A program made the position numbers and the translations under genes. From UBA6911 sp964481255 (lineage in GTDB: Bacteria > Acidobacteriota > UBA6911), in contig CAYZTZ010000124.1 of the NCBI GenBank assembly GCA_964481255.1, positions 1 to 9,607 of the forward strand: DNA of 9,607 bases, written 5' to 3'. The notes beneath the pieces are model-generated. The model saw only the letters and a program-made list of their open reading frames with translations, ran no database searches and was not told the origin of the DNA. Shown here piece after piece: positions 1 to 6,493 of this stretch (positions are counted from its first letter, which is position 1; each line of letters begins with the position of its first letter).

Positions 1-11
1 CGGGGTGCGAT

Positions 12-1568
12 ATGAAAAGCGCTATCGCCAAACTTCGTGAAGCCAAAGCAAGAGCCGTTCTCGGCGGCGGCAAGGAAAAAATAGCCAAGGTGCATGGGAA
101 AGGAAAGCTCACCGCGAGGGAGAGAATAGAGCTCCTCCTCGACCCCGGAACTTTCAACGAGTTCAACGTTCTTATCAAGCACAATCTGGGGGCGGCCGGC
201 GACGGCATCTTGACCGGCCACGGCACAGTAAGCGGCCGGCGTGTCTGCGTATTTGCTCACGATACCACCGTATTCGGCGGATCCATGGGCTATCTGCACG
301 GCCGAAAGGTTTATAAGATCCACGAAATGGCCCTTCATATGGGCGTCCCCATCATCGGTCTGAACGACTCCCCGGGGGCCAGAGTCATACGGCCGGACAT
401 GGCGGGCAGCGATAACCCGTACCGCATAAGCGATGAAAAGCACGCCGGCTCTGTGTTTTTCGTCAATACCAAATGCTCCGGAGCGGTGCCTCAGATCAGC
501 GCCATCTTGGGAACGTGCACCGGCGGCTCCGTATACATGCCGGCATTAACGGATTTTATGTTTGTGGTCAACAATCTCTCCCGCATGTTCATTACCGGGC
601 CGAACATAATCAAGTCCGTCATGGGGGAGGAAATCAGCATGGAGGAGCTCGGCGGCAGCGACGTGCACTGCAAGATTACGGGAGTGGCCGATTTCAGGGT
701 TAACAGTGAGCAGGAATGCATGTCTGCGATTAAAAGGCTGCTGTCGTTTCTTCCGTCCAACTGGAGGGAGAAGCCGCCTCAAAAGGCCTGTACCGATGAT
801 CCCGAGAGATTGACCCCCAGCCTCGAAGAAATCGTGCCCATGGAGCAGAAGAGGGGATACGACATGCACAGGGTCATACGAGCTGTGGCGGATGAACAGG
901 ATTTCATGGAGGTCAAGCCGGAGTTTGCGGGGGAGATCATCACGGGCTTTGCCAGGATCGGCGGAAATACCGTCGGGATCGTCGCCAATCAGCCCATGGT
1001 CCTGGCAGGCTGCATGACTGTGAACAGCTCCGATAAGCAGGCAAGGTTTATCAGGTTTTGTGATGCTTTTAATATACCCCTTGTTTTGTTGGTGGATACG
1101 CCGGGTTATCTGCCGGGCAAGGCGCAGGAGTATGCGGGCATAATCCGGCATGGAGCCAAAGCGCTTTATGCCTTGTCCGAAGCAACGGTCCCGAAGATCG
1201 CGGTTGTGTTGCGCAAGGTTTATGGCGGCGCGGCCCTTGGCATGGGCATACTGCCCGGATTCGGAACCGACCTCATTTATGCATGGCCCAGCGCTGAAAT
1301 CGGGCCCATGGGCGCAGAACAAGCCGTATCCCTTTTCTATGAAAAGGACATCCAGGCATCCAAAAACCCGGAGGAGCTCAGGGCGGCTAAAATAGAGGAA
1401 TACGCCAAGCAATATGCCGACGCCCTGTCCCTGGCGTCCGATGTTACTTACATTCAGGATATCATTGAACCTCAGGAAACGAGGCGCCTGCTCTCCAGAT
1501 CGCTTCGCTTGCTGGAAACCAAGAGGGCCGGCCGGGTTCGCAAGCGGCATGGGAATATGCCGATGTGA
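12..1568 (+). CDS. Acyl-CoA carboxylase, carboxyltransferase (beta) subunit
   Basis: Predicted carboxyltransferase of the propionyl-/methylcrotonyl-CoA carboxylase and methylmalonyl-CoA decarboxylase family. It would move a carboxyl group between biotin and an acyl-CoA in the cytoplasm. The 518 residues match the usual length of about 510-540. The N-terminal crotonase-like half has NDSPGAR and the oxyanion-type GTCTGGSVY loop (about 167-175). The C-terminal half has DTPGYLPG from residue 362, then EYAGIIRHGAK and the second loop YGGAALGMG (404-412). The start is the ATG 11 bases into the window, with an N-terminus (KLREAKARAVLGGG...KLTARERIE) typical of the family. No biotin carboxylase or biotin-carrier gene lies in the window, so the holoenzyme type is open. 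The second loop has AALGMG where propionyl-CoA carboxylase beta usually has AYDVM-like residues, so the substrate should not be assumed. The family call is firm; the substrate is unknown. Confidence 0.93.
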   Translation: MKSAIAKLREAKARAVLGGGKEKIAKVHGKGKLTARERIELLLDPGTFNEFNVLIKHNLGAAGDGILTGHGTVSGRRVCVFAHDTTVFGGSMGYLHGRKVYKIHEMALHMGVPIIGLNDSPGARVIRPDMAGSDNPYRISDEKHAGSVFFVNTKCSGAVPQISAILGTCTGGSVYMPALTDFMFVVNNLSRMFITGPNIIKSVMGEEISMEELGGSDVHCKITGVADFRVNSEQECMSAIKRLLSFLPSNWREKPPQKACTDDPERLTPSLEEIVPMEQKRGYDMHRVIRAVADEQDFMEVKPEFAGEIITGFARIGGNTVGIVANQPMVLAGCMTVNSSDKQARFIRFCDAFNIPLVLLVDTPGYLPGKAQEYAGIIRHGAKALYALSEATVPKIAVVLRKVYGGAALGMGILPGFGTDLIYAWPSAEIGPMGAEQAVSLFYEKDIQASKNPEELRAAKIEEYAKQYADALSLASDVTYIQDIIEPQETRRLLSRSLRLLETKRAGRVRKRHGNMPM

Positions 1569-1615
1569 CGCGTTGGCCGTCAGGATTCGCTGAACGATAT
1601 GGCAATGAGCCGAAG

Positions 1616-1638
1616 GGCGGATAGCATTGTCATCCGCC
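1616..1638 (+). other. Stem-loop between carboxyltransferase and dehydrogenase genes
   Basis: GGCGGAT (1616-1622) pairs perfectly with ATCCGCC (1632-1638) around a 9-base loop, 48 bases after the carboxyltransferase stop. No T-run follows, so it is not a convincing intrinsic terminator. It could mark an RNA processing site or a weak pause. The 148-bp gap it sits in shows no other clear signal. Confidence 0.3.
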
Positions 1639-1687
1639 ATACTTGCGCACGGCGCTCTCCAACGACATTGCTTGGTGACAGTGAGTC

Positions 1688-1720
1688 ATGGAAAACGAAC
1701 CCAATAGGCAGAGCCAATGA
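1688..1720 (+). other. Possible 10-codon upstream ORF overlapping the next start (ATGA)
   Basis: ATG at 1688 opens a 10-residue frame (MENEPNRQSQ) whose TGA overlaps the dehydrogenase ATG at 1717 in an ATGA arrangement. An in-frame TGA at 1682 lies just upstream, so this is not the tail of a longer gene. Such an overlap can couple translation, and the dehydrogenase itself has only a weak purine stretch (AGGCAGAG) before its start. It may equally be chance. Confidence 0.2.
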
Positions 1721-2892
1721 ATTTTGAACTAAGTGAAGAGCAGGTGATGCTCCGAGATGCGGCGCGCAAATTCGCCGAGCAGGAAATGCTTCCCAGTCTC
1801 AGGGAATATGAAGCTGCAAGGGAGGTGAACCGCGACCTTTTAAAAAAAATGGCCGAGCTTGGCTTGCGCGGAATTCACATCCCGCGGGATTATGGAGGTG
1901 CCGGCCTCAGCTACGCGGATGCTGTTCTTATCTGGGAGCAATTGAGCTGGGCGAGCTGGACCCAGACCCTTATATCCCTTGGAGACAGTGTGCTTGCCGG
2001 CACGATTCTTATGAATGCCGCCAACGAGGAACAAAAGCAACGGTATCTGCCTCCCATGTGCAGGGCGGAAGTCTATATCGCCGTCGCCGCTGTTGAACCC
2101 AATGCCGGCAGCGACGCCTCGGCGGTTGAGACGACGGCGGTTCTTGATGGCGACGAATGGGTCATCAGCGGCAGCAAGAACTTTGTAACAGGCGGCGGCA
2201 TAGCCGATGTCGTCATTGTCTTGGTTCAAACGGATAAGAGTCTTGGTTCCGAAGGCATCGGCTTGATTGCCATCGACACGAACACCCCTGGACTTACAAG
2301 CACGGATGTGGAATTCGTCGGCGGCTTGGCCTGCAACGCCTCGAATCTTGCGTTTGCCGATTGCCGCGTGCCCAAGGAAAACCTTATAGGCAATATAGGC
2401 AAGGGATTAAAGAACATCTTTGCCGGCATTGACGTGGCTCGGTTATTCATTTCAGCCGGAGCCGTGGGCATGGCGCAAAGCTGTATGGATGCCTGCATCA
2501 GGTACTCCAGGGAGCGCCGTCAATTCGGGAAGCCCATAGCGGGGTTTCAACTGGTGCAGGAAACCATCGCAAGAATGCAGGCGGAAATACTATCCGTCCG
2601 ATGGCTGGTCTATTACGCCGCGGATCTTATGAGCAGGCGTTTGGCGCACGCGAAAGAGCTTTCTTCTGCCAAATGGCTGGCCAGTGAACTGGCGCTCCGG
2701 GCATCGGAGGATGCCATAAGAATTCACGGCGCCTATGGATGTACGGACGACTTCCCTGTAGCCCATCATTATAGGGATGCGGTTCTGACGACGATCCTCG
2801 GCGGGACAACGGAAATGCATAAACTGGCCATAGGCCGTGAGGTGCTCGGAATCAATGCCTTAAAGGGGGACAGTCACCAGTGTCCCCATTAA
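1717..2892 (+). CDS. Acyl-CoA dehydrogenase family flavoprotein with atypical active site
   Basis: The acyl-CoA dehydrogenase family consists of FAD enzymes that oxidise (or in some members reduce) the alpha-beta bond of acyl-CoA. Domain order is normal over 391 residues: N-terminal helices (LSEEQVMLRDAARKFAEQEM), a middle beta domain with AAVEPNAGSDAS and ISGSKNFVTGG, then the C-terminal helical domain with RERRQFGKPIAGFQ (FAD contact) and IRIHGAYGCTDDFPV. The catalytic Glu of the medium-chain type, in the YEGT motif, is replaced: the sequence reads ILGGT, with Gly at 362. The alternative Glu used by isovaleryl-CoA and long-chain enzymes (DLER) is Ala241 in DVAR. Chemistry may therefore differ: a reductase, a different base, or a specialised substrate. 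The last codons (KGDSHQCPH) and the stop come from the palindromic element at 2861-2946, so the native C-terminus was probably altered by its arrival. The gene is likely co-transcribed with the carboxyltransferase. Confidence 0.9.
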   Translation: MNFELSEEQVMLRDAARKFAEQEMLPSLREYEAAREVNRDLLKKMAELGLRGIHIPRDYGGAGLSYADAVLIWEQLSWASWTQTLISLGDSVLAGTILMNAANEEQKQRYLPPMCRAEVYIAVAAVEPNAGSDASAVETTAVLDGDEWVISGSKNFVTGGGIADVVIVLVQTDKSLGSEGIGLIAIDTNTPGLTSTDVEFVGGLACNASNLAFADCRVPKENLIGNIGKGLKNIFAGIDVARLFISAGAVGMAQSCMDACIRYSRERRQFGKPIAGFQLVQETIARMQAEILSVRWLVYYAADLMSRRLAHAKELSSAKWLASELALRASEDAIRIHGAYGCTDDFPVAHHYRDAVLTTILGGTTEMHKLAIGREVLGINALKGDSHQCPH

Positions 2893-2946
2893 TGAGACTC
2901 CCTTCCCAGCCGTTCATTGGGGGACACTGGTGACTGTCCCCCTTTA
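2861..2946 (+). repeat. 86-bp nested palindromic element, copy 1 (REP/MITE-like)
   Basis: The terminal 27-bp arms (2861-2887 and 2920-2946) are perfect inverted repeats beginning TAAAGGGGGACAG and ending in its complement. Each arm is itself an imperfect palindrome, GGGGACA-8 bases-TGTCCCC, so the element can fold as one long hairpin or two small ones. The 32-bp asymmetric centre contains GAGACTCCC and AGCCGTTCATT. Copy 2 at 4743-4828 has the same orientation and length, with 5 differences. No target-site duplication is obvious. The element encodes the tail of the dehydrogenase upstream and ends 4 bp before the peptidase ATG. It resembles non-autonomous REP/MITE-type elements moved by a transposase in trans; that classification is inference, and no transposase gene is in the window. 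Confidence 0.9.
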
Positions 2947-2950
2947 GAGC

Positions 2951-4738
2951 ATGACGACTCCCGATCCGCACTCTTATTACGACAGCGACCAGCCGCGCGC
3001 GCGGCATCTGCATCTGAACTGGTTCGTCGATTTCGATTGCCGTCAGATCAACGGCTCCGTAACCATCCGGTTGGAGAAGCCCTCGGGCAGCTCTCTGGAT
3101 CTTGACACAAAAGGGATCGCGGTCCAGACGGCCTACACGCAGGACGGCGAGGATGTGCCGTGGGAGCTGGGGGACGAGGAACCGATTCTGGGCTCCCGCC
3201 TGAGGCTGCGGTTGCCGGAAGATACGGCTTCCATCGCTATCGAATATTCGACGTCGCCCGACGCCGCTGCGCTGCAGTGGTTCGAGCCCGGCATGACTCT
3301 AGGCAAGAGCCGTCCTTTCCTGTATTCCCATTGCCAGCCGATCCACGCCCGCACCATCGTTCCGTGCCAGGACTCGCCGCGTGTGCGCGTCTCCTACAGC
3401 GCCGCCGTCACGGTTCCGGAGGAGCTGTCAGCGGTGATGTCGGCCGGGCCCGGAGGCGTCCTGCCGCCGGGGCAACCCGGCACTCGCACCTTCCTGTTCG
3501 AGATGCCGCAACCTATCCCTCCCTATCTTCTGGCGATCGCCGTCGGAGACCTCCGGTCGCGCGATCTTTCGATGCGCTCCCGGATCTGGGCAGAGCCGCA
3601 AATGGTCGATAAAGCCGCCTATGAATTCGGTGAAGTCGAAGGGATGATCGAAGCCGCTGAACGGCTTTTCGGGCCCTACGCATGGGAGCGCTACGACATG
3701 CTAGTCCTCCCGCCCGCGTTCCCGTTCGGAGGCATGGAGAATCCGCGCATGACCTTCCTGACACCGACCGTGATCGCCGGCGACCGTTCCCTCGTGGACG
3801 TCATCGCGCATGAGCTGGCACATTCCTGGACGGGAAACCTCGTGACCAACGCGGATATGAACCATTTCTGGCTGAACGAGGGATTCACCACCTGGGCCGA
3901 GCGGCGCATCCTCGACGCTCTCTACGGGGAGGAGACTTCAGCTCTGCGTTGGGCTATCGGCCAGAAACTGCTCGACGAAGCGCTGGCCCGTTTCGGCGCC
4001 GGTTCCCCACTTGCCCGCCTACGGACCGACCTGCAGGGCGTCGATCCGGACGACGCCTTTTCCTCCATCCCTTACGAAAAAGGGGCCCGTTTCGTCGCCG
4101 CGATGGAGCGCCATGCCGGCCGCGCGCGCTTCGACCTGTTCATGCGGAGATATATGGAACGTTTCCGCTTCTCGTCGCTGACTTCCGAGGAATTCATTGT
4201 TTTTCTGGAGAGCGAATTGCCCGGGACGGCGGATGCGGTGCGGGCCGAGGAGTGGCTTTACGGCGCTGGAATGCCCGACGGCGCCCCGGTGTTTCGATCC
4301 GACCGGCTGGACGAACTTATCGCAGCCGCGGAGGCATTCGCGGGAGGGAGGCGTCCGGCGCACGATCTAATCGAGGGATGGAAGCCGAATGAGCTCCTCA
4401 TCTTTCTGCAGCACCTCCCCCGATGTCTTGACCGCGATTCACTCGGATGGCTTGATCAGACCTTCAAGCTGACCGTGCGCGGCAATTATGAAATCCTTGT
4501 CGAGTGGCTGACGATAGCCGCCGGGTCCGATTATGAGCCGGTTTTTGACCGCCTCCGCGAAGTCCTTCTGCAGGTGGGCCGGGTGAAATACCTCCGGCCG
4601 CTCTACACGGCGCTCGGCGGCCACGCGCGCACCCGTGCGCTGGCGCGGGATATTTACTCGCGCGCGAGGTCGAAGTATCACGTTCTTTCGCGCCGCGTGG
4701 CGGAGACGGTGATGGGGAAGTACGGCCGCGAGACGTAG
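2951..4738 (+). CDS. M1 family zinc aminopeptidase, leukotriene-A4-hydrolase type
   Basis: A zinc metallopeptidase expected to remove N-terminal residues from peptides. The 595 residues are close to the roughly 610 of human LTA4 hydrolase. No signal peptide is visible, so it is probably cytoplasmic. The order is an N-terminal beta-saddle domain (HLHLNWFVDFDC...), catalytic domain, and C-terminal helical domain. Motifs: GGMEN exopeptidase motif at 260-264; HELAH at 287-291 with the third zinc ligand Glu310 in WLNEG; Tyr375 in PYEKG; Arg544 and Lys546 in GRVKY. By alignment from memory these match human GGMEN, H295/H299/E318, Y383, R563 and K565. Human Tyr378 is Phe370 here, and Asp375 is Asp367. 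The ATG at 2951 is supported by the family-like N-terminus. There is no Shine-Dalgarno sequence, because the palindromic element ends 4 bp upstream. The gene is bracketed by two copies of that element and looks richer in G/C at third positions than the two acyl-CoA genes before it. Confidence 0.93.
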   Translation: MTTPDPHSYYDSDQPRARHLHLNWFVDFDCRQINGSVTIRLEKPSGSSLDLDTKGIAVQTAYTQDGEDVPWELGDEEPILGSRLRLRLPEDTASIAIEYSTSPDAAALQWFEPGMTLGKSRPFLYSHCQPIHARTIVPCQDSPRVRVSYSAAVTVPEELSAVMSAGPGGVLPPGQPGTRTFLFEMPQPIPPYLLAIAVGDLRSRDLSMRSRIWAEPQMVDKAAYEFGEVEGMIEAAERLFGPYAWERYDMLVLPPAFPFGGMENPRMTFLTPTVIAGDRSLVDVIAHELAHSWTGNLVTNADMNHFWLNEGFTTWAERRILDALYGEETSALRWAIGQKLLDEALARFGAGSPLARLRTDLQGVDPDDAFSSIPYEKGARFVAAMERHAGRARFDLFMRRYMERFRFSSLTSEEFIVFLESELPGTADAVRAEEWLYGAGMPDGAPVFRSDRLDELIAAAEAFAGGRRPAHDLIEGWKPNELLIFLQHLPRCLDRDSLGWLDQTFKLTVRGNYEILVEWLTIAAGSDYEPVFDRLREVLLQVGRVKYLRPLYTALGGHARTRALARDIYSRARSKYHVLSRRVAETVMGKYGRET

Positions 4739-4742
4739 TCGG

Positions 4743-4828
4743 TAAATGGGGACAGTCACCAGTGTCCCCATTAAGGAGACTCCTTCCCCAGCCGTTCATT
4801 GGGGGACACTGGTGACTGTCCCCATTTA
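4743..4828 (+). repeat. 86-bp nested palindromic element, copy 2 (REP/MITE-like)
   Basis: Same structure and orientation as the copy at 2861-2946: perfect 27-bp terminal inverted repeats (4743-4769 and 4802-4828) around a 32-bp centre. It begins 4 bp after the peptidase stop codon. Of five differences from copy 1, two are at paired positions 5 and 82 of the element: G/C in copy 1 and T/A here, so pairing is kept. The other three are in the unpaired centre. Transcribed, it would form a very stable hairpin between the peptidase and SDR messages. It could act as an end-protecting or terminator-like structure, though no T-run follows it. Confidence 0.9.
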
Positions 4829-4833
4829 GTAAA

Positions 4834-4840
4834 GGGAGGA
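4834..4840 (+). promoter_or_regulatory. Ribosome-binding site that decides the SDR start
   Basis: GGGAGGA lies just before the ATG at 4844. It rules out the longer in-frame reading that begins at a TTG inside the palindromic element (4799). The 12-base stretch AAGGGAGGAATT recurs before the SnoaL-like gene (5686-5697). Confidence 0.75.
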
Positions 4841-4843
4841 ATT

Positions 4844-5674
4844 ATGACAGGAATTCTGCAAAGCCAGGTTGCCCTGGTGACCGGCGGGGGACGCGGGTTC
4901 GGGAAGGCAATCGCCATGAAATTCGCCTCCGAAGGAGCCGCCGTCGCGATTACATCCCGAACCCGGGCCGAGCTCGAACAAACGGCCGCCGAGATCGCCG
5001 CCGCGGGCGGCCGCGCTCTGGCCGTCGCGGCGGATGTGACCCGGCCCGAGGATGTGTCGCGCGTCGTGCGGGAGACGCGGGAGCGCTTCGGCCCCGTCAC
5101 CCTGCTGGTGAACAACGCCGGGATTCCTGGGCCCTTCGCGCCTCTCTGGGCCGCCGATCCCGCCGAATGGTGGTTCGCGCAGGAGGTGCACATACGCGCG
5201 CCGTTTCTTTTCCTGCGCGAGATCCTCCCGTCCATGATCGAGCAGCGCGCGGGGCGTGTCATCGTCGTTTCCGCCATGGGGTCGCACCGCCTGGACCCCA
5301 GCATGTCGGCCTACTGCCTGGGCAAATGCGCTCAGAACAGGCTGGTGAAACTGGCGGCCTCGGAGACAAGAGAATTCGGCATCAGCGTCTTCGCCGTGGA
5401 TCCCGGGTTCGCCATCACGGAAATGGCCGAGATCACGATGCGGGACCCGGGGGCTCAGCGCTGGAAGCCCGAGATGATCGAGCGCCTGAAGGAGCGCAAG
5501 GCCGCCCCAGATCCCCTGGCGGACCTGGAGCGATGCGCCCGGAGATGCCTGGAGCTGGCATCCGGCCGGTATGACGAGCTGACGGGCTCCTATTCGGAAC
5601 TCGAGGACGATCTGGACGAGATGCTGCGCCGCGTGCGGGAGGGCGGGGGAGACACGATCGTTTTGCCGGTATAG
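4844..5674 (+). CDS. Short-chain dehydrogenase/reductase (SDR), classical type
   Basis: An NAD(P)-dependent oxidoreductase of the classical SDR type, 276 residues, cytoplasmic. The Rossmann dinucleotide motif TGGGRGFG is at 13-20, ADVT at 63-66, and NNAG at 90-93. The catalytic residues are Ser143 (VVSAMG), Tyr157 and Lys161 (YCLGK). Arg39 after the second strand (TSRTRAEL) favours NADP(H), as inferred from the family. VDPGFAITEM matches the usual PG motif after strand 6. The C-terminus is longer and acidic (ELTGSYSELEDDLDEM), perhaps a substrate-lid or interface region. The start is set by the GGGAGGA just upstream and by the usual short lead before the Rossmann fold. The next gene starts 26 bp downstream with the same ribosome-binding stretch, so the two are probably one operon. 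Substrate unknown. Confidence 0.92.
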   Translation: MTGILQSQVALVTGGGRGFGKAIAMKFASEGAAVAITSRTRAELEQTAAEIAAAGGRALAVAADVTRPEDVSRVVRETRERFGPVTLLVNNAGIPGPFAPLWAADPAEWWFAQEVHIRAPFLFLREILPSMIEQRAGRVIVVSAMGSHRLDPSMSAYCLGKCAQNRLVKLAASETREFGISVFAVDPGFAITEMAEITMRDPGAQRWKPEMIERLKERKAAPDPLADLERCARRCLELASGRYDELTGSYSELEDDLDEMLRRVREGGGDTIVLPV

Positions 5675-5700
5675 ACGTCTCACGCAAGGGAGGAATTTGA

Positions 5701-6372
5701 ATGATGAGCGAAGAAGAAATCGCCGCGTTGAAGGCGCGGATCGCCGAACTTGAGCACCGTACCGGGGTTTTAGAGGACATCCATGCCATCCGGACCCTGC
5801 ATTTCAAATACGGCTATTACATGGACAAGTGGCTGATGAAGGAAATCGTGGATCTATTCGCCGAGGATTGCGTCCTTTACTTTCTGAACGGCATTTTCAA
5901 GGGGAAGGAAGGGGCTCGCAGGATGTACGGGGCCGATATGGGGGTGACGGGTCCCACCCGCGGCGTCCTGACCGATCATCTTCATCTGCAGGACATCGTG
6001 GACGTCGCTTGGGACCGCCGGACCGCCAAGGGACGCTTCCGGTGTTTTCTGATGGGCGGAGTCCATGAAAGCCGGAAGGATCCGTCTCCCATCCCGAGCC
6101 AGTTCTGGGAGGGCGGGGTCTACGAAAACACCTACGTCAAGGAAGACGGGGTGTGGAAGATCAAGGTTTTCAATTACAATCTCGTCTGGCAGGCGGAGTA
6201 TGAAAAGGGCTGGGCGCACTCCGGCGGCAAGCTTCTGATGGTATCTCCCTTCACCAGGACATATCCCGAGGATCCCCGCGGGCCGGACGAGCTCAAGCCG
6301 TGGCCCTTTCAATTCTGGCCGGACATTTTCGTGATTCCCTTTCATTATCCGCACCCCGTCACCGGCGAATAG
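5701..6372 (+). CDS. SnoaL-like / NTF2-fold protein
   Basis: 223 residues. The first 25 or so (EEEIAALKARIAELEHRTGVLED) form a predicted short coiled coil. They are followed by IRTLHFKYGYYMDKW...IVDLFAEDCVLYF, the typical opening of SnoaL-like NTF2-fold domains, a cone-shaped alpha+beta barrel used by small isomerases, cyclases and hydrolases. DGVWKIKVFNYN (about 150-161) is the usual final strand pair. The C-terminal 55 residues are rich in Pro and aromatic residues (LKPWPFQFWPDIFVIPFHYP) and go beyond the core fold. The start is ATG 5701, with GGGAGGA 7 bases upstream; an adjacent ATG at 5704 is possible. It is coupled to the SDR upstream, a pairing common in steroid, aromatic or polyketide-like metabolism, so a shared substrate is likely. 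The reaction cannot be assigned. Confidence 0.8.
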   Translation: MMSEEEIAALKARIAELEHRTGVLEDIHAIRTLHFKYGYYMDKWLMKEIVDLFAEDCVLYFLNGIFKGKEGARRMYGADMGVTGPTRGVLTDHLHLQDIVDVAWDRRTAKGRFRCFLMGGVHESRKDPSPIPSQFWEGGVYENTYVKEDGVWKIKVFNYNLVWQAEYEKGWAHSGGKLLMVSPFTRTYPEDPRGPDELKPWPFQFWPDIFVIPFHYPHPVTGE

Positions 6373-6469
6373 GGCGCGGACAGCGGATTATGCCCGGCAG
6401 GAAAGGGCGGAATCCGGAGAGACGGCGCCCCCCATCGTTCCGGGAATTTGCGGGAGCTGCTCGATTGCG

Positions 6470-6490
6470 GCCCGTCGCCATGCGGCGGGC
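6470..6490. other. Stem-loop between convergent genes
   Basis: GCCCGTCGC (6470-6478) pairs with GCGGCGGGC (6482-6490) around a 3-base loop; one pair is a U-G wobble on the plus strand. It lies 3 bases past the stop of the minus-strand DnaJ-like gene and 98 bases past the plus-strand SnoaL-like stop. No T-run follows on either strand, so factor-independent termination is doubtful. The rest of the 6373-6493 gap shows nothing clear. Confidence 0.35.
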
Positions 6491-6493
6491 TGG

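Noticed and set aside
546..1640. Long 364-residue open frame on the minus strand
   Set aside because: It is antisense to the clearly conserved carboxyltransferase, and its translation resembles no family I know; long antisense frames are common in GC-rich genes.
2861..4828. CRISPR array or classical composite transposon
   Set aside because: Only two repeat copies 1.9 kb apart with a gene between, no spacers, no transposase and no visible target-site duplication.
4826..5683. 285-residue minus-strand open frame
   Set aside because: Fully antisense to the SDR, whose motifs are all intact; the translation is low-complexity and His/Arg/Gly-rich.
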